Origin: Psococerastis gibbosa
Taxonomy: Eukaryota; Arthropoda; Insecta; Psocodea; Psocidae
Length of the DNA stretch: 64,000 nucleotides
Assembly: GCA_963971405.1 (NCBI GenBank)
Contig: OZ020490.1
Coordinates: 28,669,464 to 28,733,463 of the forward strand
Direction: 5' to 3'
Both the position numbers and the translations under genes were made by a program. The notes beneath the pieces are model-generated. The model was not told the DNA's origin. It worked only from the letters and a program-made list of their open reading frames with translations, and searched no databases. Of this stretch, positions 56,548 to 64,000 are shown piece by piece; positions within the stretch are counted from its first letter, which is position 1, and each line of letters opens with the position of its first letter.

Positions 56548-57818
56548 TTGTTTTTGGCTCAATTTTACTCCTGTTTTATCATGACCGGTACGTGCCATAG
56601 CAACTGTAACGACAGTCGGAGTACTGATTACTGTGACTTATGCCTGACTTGGTTCCACAAGACGTGCGCCTCTGAGCGGGATACTGTCCTGAAAGAGCTT
56701 TTAGCGAAAATCAAGGGCAAAACGGGTTCCATTCCATTATGGCGTTGTGCTGATTGCTTCGCACTCTGGAAAAAAGTTATTGCTCAGCAAACTGTTGATT
56801 TTTGTAGTGGAGTTAGTGAGGAGATAGCAAAACTCCGAGTGGATCTAGCTTGTAAAACAGATGAAATAAAGGAATTGAAAGAGATGTTTGGAGGGATTAT
56901 TACACTTTTAGGAGATCAAGAAATTATAAGGCTTCGGTCTACAAGTGCCAATCTGTCATGTAGCGTTGAGCCCACACGTTTTTCTGCCCCACGGTCAAGT
57001 CTAGACAATAGAAACAATACTTTATCGTAATTGACCTCTCCCGTTTTAAGTAAACCCAGATCTGAGGGATCTGAAAAATCAGGTACTAGGGACATTGTGG
57101 ATATACAGGGAAACAATTGCCGTAATCCTAAAATTAACAATCGAAATAACAAACCAAGTCAAGCCGCAGTAGTACAGAGCCAACAGCCCAAGCCAAACCA
57201 CTCATTAGTATCTGACGCAACCAAACCAGCATCAAAGCAGATGGGTTCTCCACATAGAGAGTTAAAAAATATTAACTTTTAAGCTGAAAATGTTGTTATT
57301 GGTGACTCAACTGTTAGAGGAACGTGGCACTGTCTAAATAACAAAACCACTAAAGTTAATTGCTTCCCGGGCTTAACAGTTACAGAACTGGAAAAACTGA
57401 TAAGTGGATTTACTGCTGTCGAGCCCCATGTTAAGAAGGTCATTATCCACGTTGGCACAAACGACATTGTCAAAGAGCCAACTCCTGACTACGTGGTTGG
57501 TCACTAGTGGCTAGAACCCCTAATGCCAGGATAATAGTTAGTGCAGTAATTTATAGGAAGTCTGTTAGCAAGGCAATTATTGCAAAACTAAACTTAGCAA
57601 TTGAATGGATGACAATAAAGACTGTAATCGGGTTTATTAATATGAACGAAGCGCACAATGCTTACAGCCTACTTGACGGAGATGGTCTCCATCTGAAAGC
57701 AGAGGGGAAAAAACTGTTAGGTTTATTTTTCAAAACAATTTTAGGAATGAGTTTAAAAAACTCGAGCCGTCCGCTCCTACAAAAAGTTGGAGCAAACCAA
57801 ATGCATGCATCAAACTGA
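56548..57818 (+). pseudogene. CR1-like ORF1: PHD-like finger plus SGNH esterase, broken
   Basis: The first part has CHSNCNDSRSTDYCDLCLTW, then FHKTC and WRCADC, a PHD-type Cys/His pattern, then a coiled-coil-like stretch (EIAKLRVDL, EIKELKEM). In-frame stops follow at 57028 and 57280. The same frame resumes as ENVVIGDSTVRG and IIHVGTNDI, blocks I and III of SGNH hydrolases. A frameshift near 57505 leads to the last part, ending DGDGLHLKAEGKKLL with the catalytic D..H. In CR1 elements the ORF1 esterase is thought to bind or process lipids; the role in movement is not certain. Confidence 0.82.
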
Positions 57819-57850
57819 AACTAAGGTCATTTAGACTGTATCATCAAAAC

Positions 57851-60706
57851 GTGCAGAGTATTCGAAACAAGCGACATTTATTAGGTATGTTCCTCGATGA
57901 GGAAAACATTGACGTTGCATGTATAAGTGAGCACCACCTAGTGGAAGGTGAAAATATTATACTTCCTGGGTATAAGTTAGGTAGCATATTCTGCAGACGG
58001 GACCGCTCCATTGGTTACGGTGGAGTTTGTATATACTTAAAGTCTGATCTAAAATATAAGGATAGATGTGATATTAATTTATTAAGCCAGGAATGTGATG
58101 CAGAAATAACCGCGATTGATCTGCTTACCCTCAATACCACAGTCATCTGTGTGTATCGGGTGCCAAATGCGGACTGGGTAAAATTTTTGACAGTCTTTAG
58201 TCAGTCATTGGAACTGGCGTGTGGGTCTACTTGGAACCAAATCTTTGTTTGTGGTGATTTTAATATTAACACTCTAGTTCAATCACGGGAAACGGAAATT
58301 TTTTTCGACCTCATAAATAGCTTTGATGTTGCCCCACAATCTTTGAACCCACCAGAATTACCCCCACCACAGCTTCTTGTCTTGACAGCATACTGACAAA
58401 TATGCCTCCCGTTGATTTTTCTGCTACCGTCTGCTACCAAGGACAACTTCTCTCCACTCAACTTGGCCCCCCTTCTACAAAACCTTATATTCCACTGAAA
58501 TTTCATAGGTCATATAGTAAAAATAATATAGAAAGGTTTTTATCTACACTTGAAGCTTCTCAGATGGCATGGTACCATGATGATCACTCAAATATTATTG
58601 ACCCAAATTTGGGTTTTCAAAACCTTATTGGGGGGATTTCAAGTGTTGCCGACCTGTATTTTCCCCTTGTACGTACTCGGTTGAGTGCAAAACATTTAAG
58701 ACAACCAATACACGTTCGAGAAAAATACCGACAAATACGTGACCTTAAAAAAATAGCCGTGACAAATAAGAACCCCACCCTGTTAACCTTGCAGGCCAAA
58801 ATGGCCAGAGAGCTTAATGCTGAATGCAATGCGCTACAGAGGGCCAACATTGAAAACTGCATAGCATTAGCTGACAACAAGTCTAAGGTCTCATGGGCAA
58901 TTATCAATGAAATCAAGGGTCGGTCTCCCTCAAACACAGACATAAAGGAAATTGTTCATCAGGGCCAAACCATTAAAGAAAAGATGCATATAGCCGAAAC
59001 CTTAAATGATTATTTCATTAGTGTAATATCTGACCTCATTTCGAAAATACCGACAGCACAAGCCACAGCCATGGAGTATGTCAGTCTCTCAACTAAGGTG
59101 GATGACACCTTCTCCTTTAGACCCGTGACTGATCATGATGTGGGGGGCATTATTCTGTCTCTTAAAACCACCACATCTTCAGGGTGGGATGGTCTCCCGT
59201 GAAAGGTCCTGAAAGCAGCTTGCAAGCCCTTGTTACCGAAGCTGGTAGAAATGATTAACCTATCACTCAGTACAGGTATTTTTTCAGATTGTCTGAAGCA
59301 AGCAATTGTTGTACCTGTTTATAAGAAAGGCCCAATAACCGACCCATCTAGTTACAGGCCAATTAGCCTATTGCCTACATTTTCAAAAATAATTGAAAAG
59401 AGTGATAATATTCAATTGCTTGATTTTCTAAGGGACCAAGAAGTACTTTCTATGAGCCAATTTGGATTCCGTCAGGGTAGGTCTACCTCAGACGCCATTG
59501 TCAAATTGTACCAAGACATCATTAGGCACCTAGAATCGGGTGAGCTTCTGTGATCTCAGCAGAGCTTTCGACACCCTAGATCATGAGGTACTCCTAGGGA
59601 AACTGAATCACTATGGGATTCGTAGGGTCGCTGGAGACTGGTTCCGTAGCTACCTATTCGGTAGGAAGCAAAGGGTTGATGTTGGCAAAAAATCGGGATG
59701 GAGGGATGTTGAAACAGGAGTTCCTCAGGGAAGTGTCCTTGGCCCTACATTATTTATCATTTATATAATTTATAAACGATTATGTGAAATGCATGAGCAT
59801 GGCCCCTGGCCGACAATCTGTAGGCCTTTTTGCTGACGACAACTATTTCGTGTTAAGTGCCACATCAGCAACAGAAATAGAGGCTGCCTGTAATGGGCCG
59901 CTTAGGGTGGCAAGCGACTGGCTAGCTGCTAACAAACTTATTCTTAATATGGGTAAAACCAATTTTGTTGCATTCAAAACACTTCATAAGTCCATGGATA
60001 TAGATCCGCAGTTGCAAATGGGTGGTAGCGTGGTCCGGCTAGGGGACAAAGTAGGACTGCTGGGAGTTACTATGGATCCGGCTCTCAACTGGAAACCTCA
60101 TGTTAACAACCTTTGCGCAAAGCTCACCTCATGCGCTTTCCTCTTGTGGGGCCTATCCTTCCTGGTCAGTACCGCTGTTTTGAAATTGTTCTATTATGGG
60201 CTCATCGAGTCGCACCTAAGATATGGAGTAATATGCTGGGGCAACTCGGTTGACACCACCAGGGCATTTCTCATACAAAAAAGGGCCATTAGGACCATGG
60301 CTGGTGTTAGGGACCAGACTGTTTCCTGTAGACCGCTGTTTCGGAGCTCTGGAATCCTGACCCTCCCAGCTCTTTACATATTGGAGGTAACGAAATTTGC
60401 CAAGTCAAATCCCAACCTCATTAGGTCACGGGACATACATGCCCACACCACTAGAATTCGTAATTGTATAAACAGAGAATCATGTAGGCTTACCTCAACC
60501 AATACTACTACTCAAACCATACTACTACTACTACTACCTCAACCCTTAAATCTCCCGAAGTCATGGGGACCCGGCTTTTCAACGTTTTACCACCCAGAAT
60601 AAGGGATATTGAGGACAATAAGTTGTTCTACAAAATGCTTAAAAAAGAATTGTTAAACATTTGTCCGTATTCTGTCAGTGAGTTCTTTGAAGTCTATAGG
60701 AATTAG
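57851..60706 (+). pseudogene. CR1-like ORF2 (endonuclease-RT), broken
   Basis: The endonuclease part has IACISEHHL-like VACISEHHL, YGGVCIYLK, VCVYR and VCGDFNIN. A one-base shift near 58350 moves to SCLDSILTNMPP. RT parts follow: SSGWDGLP, a TGA at 59200-59202, YRPISLLPTFSKIIE, GFRQGRSTSDAI, a shift near 59545, [26 protein letters not shown], a shift near 59790, GLFADDNYF with the catalytic ADD, and the thumb (NWKPHVNNL). A last shift near 60520 leads to RLFNVLPPRIRDIED and TAG. At least four frameshifts plus one stop. Confidence 0.88.
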
Positions 60707-60900
60707 AAATAGCATTCCCCACCCTCTAATACTCCACACCCCTAACACATACTAACACTCTTAACATTGACCTAATAACTGCCAGTTATCTAACGTTAGG
60801 ATTTTATGTAATTTTATTTAATTATGTATACGCATGTTTTTTCCTCTAATTCTGACGATACCTAAAACTAAGACGACATGCCTAGGCGGTTGGCTTAGTT

Positions 60901-61454
60901 AAGACTGGTGGAAATACTGAAATATATATTGACCTTCGTTTGGGACATTTACGTTCTATGCGGCCTATATACAGTATCTAATTGCTGTATCTAATTGCGA
61001 AATGAGATTACGTGTAATTAAATTTATTTATTTGTTTAATAAAGGGAATGTATGTACAGGTATATTCTTTTCTGCTAACTGCACATTAAAGCCAACATAG
61101 AACTGTTCCCTGAAAGAAATGCTGTCCATCTGCATAACACAAGAAATGCTCACCGTTTGGATTTGCCCGGATGCAGGCTGAGTAGGTCCGTCGGAAGGTG
61201 GAAGTTGACTAGTTGGACCCTGGTCCCCTTAACTTGAGTTGTTGTTGTACTACAGCTGAAGTTGTACACTCGACTTTCTTCACCTATTTTCTTTTTAAAA
61301 GATCGTTACTTGACAAAACTATTGAGTCTGTTGACCGAATTATCCGTGTGGTGTGTGTACCGGGCTACACAGCATTGTTCGTTTTTGGCACCGACTCGCG
61401 AGTCGCGACTGGCCGTGGATGTAGTAGGTATGATGATGATGATAGGTGATGTAG
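60901..61454. other. Spacer between the two LINEs, probably including LINE 2 leader
   Basis: TGAGTAGGTCCG at 61179-61190 matches LINE 1's 5' region. The frames 61213-61449 and 61262-61471 have no recognised domain. A TGA-rich microsatellite is near 61430. Confidence 0.45.
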
Positions 61455-62026
61455 GTAATACACAACCATAATCAAAATACACATAGTACTCTTAAAATAG
61501 TCCCTGACAAGTGCACCGTAGTTGGCGATAGCCTAGTCCGAGGTATCTGGCATATCATTAAAGGCGTAAATGTAAGGGTTAACTGCATCCCTGGGCTTAC
61601 TCTGCAAAAACTAAAAGATCTTATAGAAGATTGTGAGGTAAATGAAGGTGTTGAGTGTTTAATTTTGCATGCCGGTGGAAATGACCTTGCCAGGGGTGTC
61701 TCACCTGATTACGTAATTGGGGATTTAGGTTATATCCTAGAGATAGCGAGAGCGAAGTTCCCCAAGGCAAGGTTATTAATAAGGGGCATAATTCCTAGAA
61801 AAGACCTCCACCAAAAAGGCCTCGCAGTCTGCAATAATGCAATAAGATGGCTGGCAGACTGCAGAGATGCAGCCTACATTGACAGTACCCATGTAGGCCT
61901 TAAGAACTTCCTGAAACCAGACGGTGTTCACCTTACAGCACAGGGTGTAAAGGCATGGGGATTATTTTTAAAAAACTCCTGGACGCTCCTGCGCTGGACA
62001 GGAGCTCCCCGGACTACACCCCAATA
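61455..62026 (+). pseudogene. Second CR1-like LINE: ORF1 esterase part
   Basis: An open frame from 61455 reads CTVVGDSLVRGIWH (block I, catalytic Ser), LILHAGGNDLARG (block III) and KPDGVHLTAQG (D..H). An in-frame TAG at 61452 and no PHD-like part mean that only the esterase half is preserved. Stop at 62025-62027. Confidence 0.82.
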
Positions 62027-64000
62027 ACAGAAACAAGAGCTGTAAAAGTCTACAAGAAACAGGCAGAAATAGAACTAACTATTGCCTTTTTAAATGTACA
62101 GTGCCTCCGGACTAAACTTAATTTAGCTGAAATTTTTGCTGACGAGTCTAAAATAGACATATTTTGTATAAGTGAACACTGGCTCATAATAAATGAGCTT
62201 GAGTTGTTTCCCTGTATTAGCCACCTACAACTAGTAAGTGCCTATTGCCGGAAGGAACGGGAAAGGGGGGGCACTGCCATCTATATAAAATCTGGTATTC
62301 CGTGCGCGGAGGTAGATGTATCGCAGTTCTGCTCTGAGCTGGATCTGGAGATGTCAGCAATCGAGCTAAGTGAAACATCTACTGTATTGCTATCCCTGTA
62401 CAGATCCCCTGATGGCTCGATTGAAAAATTTATTGCGTCACTTGACGACTGCATCATGCATCTAACTCGTCGCTTTAAGGTATTAATACTAGGTGGGGAT
62501 TTTAATATCCACTTGGAGAGAGACAATGCTGACAAAGTAGCATTTTTTAACTTATTAAATAGCTACGGACTCCATGTTGGAAATCTAGAACCAACTAGAG
62601 GCACAGCCTGCATTGACACCGTCGTCTCCACCCAGGCCTACAAAGTGGAGACCATGGAGCCGGTGGTTGCTGATCACCGTGCCGTTGTTATGAGAGCTGC
62701 ATGGAAAAAGCAAAAAATAGGACATATTCCATGGTCTCGCAATTACACCTTCCAGTACAGGAAGTTTAGTGATGGGACAAAGACTATGTTTAGGGAGTCC
62801 TTGGCCCAAGTAAATTGGCATAGTCTAGTAGTCCATACGGACCCACTCTTGACCTTTAATAACATATTTAAGAAATAAATGGTAAAATAAACCAATTTTT
62901 CCCCATTCTCAACAAATCTGGGCCGCCCAAGCATAGACACCAGCCACAAAAATTATGGTATACTGATGAACTAAGGCAATATAGAAACAGAGTGCTCTTA
63001 TCAAATGACCTGTATAAGCATGCTGCTGACAATGAACGCAAATCCCGTCACTATCGCGACTATATAGAGTGTAAAAAGCGTTATCGTAAAATGGTCCGAA
63101 ACGCAAGAAAAGAATATAACACAGGTCTTATAGGTAATGCTCCAAACCCCAGCAAAGCAGCTTGGCAGATTGTCAACAAGGAGAGGAAGATGCCTTTCAA
63201 GAAAGTCTCAGCAAATAGCCCTGATGATATCAATAATTTCTTTGTCGACTCAGCAGCGAATGTTGTTGACCAAATTCCAGTATCAGGAAGAAATCCGACT
63301 GATAGGGTGCCGAGAGTAGCAACAAGATTGCAAAACTGGAAGGCAACCTCCCCATTGCAAATCACAAAGATGGTCAAAGGCTTTAAAAATTCCGAAAGTC
63401 CTGATGTGTATGGGCTGTCCCCTAAACTGCTTAAATTGGTGATTGACATACTAGCTGAGCCAATCAGCATTGCTTTAAACGCCTGCCTGCAAGCTGGAGT
63501 ATTCCCAGATGAGCTAAAAATGTCCAGAACTATTCCCGTTTTCAAAAAGGGTGATTCCAGCTCATTAGCAAATTACAGGCCAATTTCCATTATACCCACA
63601 ATAGCCAAAGTTTTCGAATCTGTCATGAATTGTCAACTTATAGAATACTTGGAAACAAACAGTTTGCTCAACCCAAACCAACATGGGTTCAGAAAAGGCA
63701 GATCAACCACAAGTGCCCTCCTTTCACTGGCAAAGGAAATTCTGAATACTTTTGAAAATGGCCATTCCCTATCACTCACCCTATGTGATCTTAGCAAAGC
63801 TTTTGATTGTGTAAATCACGAGGTTCTCTTGGACAAGCTAAGGAAATATGGATTAGATGGGGTGGTGCATCAGACATTTACCTCATACCTAGCAGGCAGG
63901 CGTCAATGCGTGACAATACTTGGGGCAATTTCAAAATGGCTGCTTGTCAAATATGGTGTACCCCAAGGCTCAGTGCTGGGTCCTACACTGTTCTTAATCA
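61500..64000 (+). mobile_element. Second CR1-like LINE (3' end outside window)
   Basis: It has the same gene order as 56521-60900 but clearly different protein sequence, so it is a separate family of the same clade, placed head to tail with it. Confidence 0.85.
61955..64000 (+). CDS. Second CR1-like LINE: ORF2 (endonuclease-RT), one frameshift, runs off the window
   Basis: The endonuclease (61955-62878) is complete: [51 protein letters not shown] and VADHRAVV. The frame ends TAA 62876-62878, but the protein continues one frame over (from about 62872) without a stop to 64000. That part has [14 protein letters not shown], the finger motif [48 protein letters not shown] with the first catalytic Asp, and [15 protein letters not shown]. 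The catalytic ADD lies beyond the window. It looks younger than LINE 1. Confidence 0.88.

Larger units (their letters stand above)
56521..60900 (+). mobile_element. CR1-like LINE, nearly full length, inactivated
   Basis: Contains ORF1 with PHD-like and SGNH-esterase parts and ORF2 with endonuclease and reverse transcriptase, ending at TAG 60704-60706. The 5' limit is set near TGAGTAGGTCCG (56526), a stretch also found 5' of the next LINE (61180). The 3' limit is approximate. Several stops and frameshifts make it dead. Confidence 0.85.

Overview
The window is nuclear DNA from an arthropod, most probably an insect. It has spliced genes with GT-AG introns, an invertebrate-code mitochondrial cox1 insert, and dense RTE, CR1-like, Jockey-like, Penelope-like and BEL/Pao elements, SINEs and MITEs. 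I cannot name the species.

Layout: 3-545 is the C-terminal end of a C2H2 zinc-finger gene (+). 546-6165 is repeat-rich spacer: a hAT-like MITE, a SINE inside a SINE, and a degenerate purine-rich repeat field. 6166-7845 is an intronless F-box gene (+). 9972-44384 is the main gene, an ABCA-family full transporter on the minus strand. I could thread 27 coding exons with consistent splice phases into about 1,795 codons including the stop: TM1, ECD1, TM2-6, NBD1, TM7, ECD2, TM8-12, NBD2. Only the exon carrying the start codon was not found; it should lie above 44384. The introns hold most of the repeats: a NUMT, an internally deleted RTE, a Penelope-like fragment touching a splice donor, a LINE inserted in a perfectly palindromic MITE, several other MITEs, and decayed partial copies of the gene's own exons.

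45880-49679 is spacer with MITEs. 49680-55857 is a complete BEL/Pao LTR retrotransposon (minus) with identical 315-bp LTRs, a 5-bp target duplication and one intact 1,757-aa Gag-Pol frame. From about 56.5 kb to the end lie two CR1-like LINEs head to tail (+). Both encode an SGNH-esterase-type ORF1 followed by endonuclease and reverse transcriptase; the first is broken by frameshifts and stops, and the second runs off the window with one visible frameshift.

The host genes do not form an operon or obvious pathway: a putative DNA-binding factor, a putative ubiquitin-ligase adaptor and a lipid-type ABC transporter are neighbours only. I found no convincing undescribed defence or catalytic system. 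The most unusual signals are the repeated exon-fragment duplications inside the ABCA gene, including a contiguous triplication of one exon's 3' part with its splice donor, and the nested palindromic elements.
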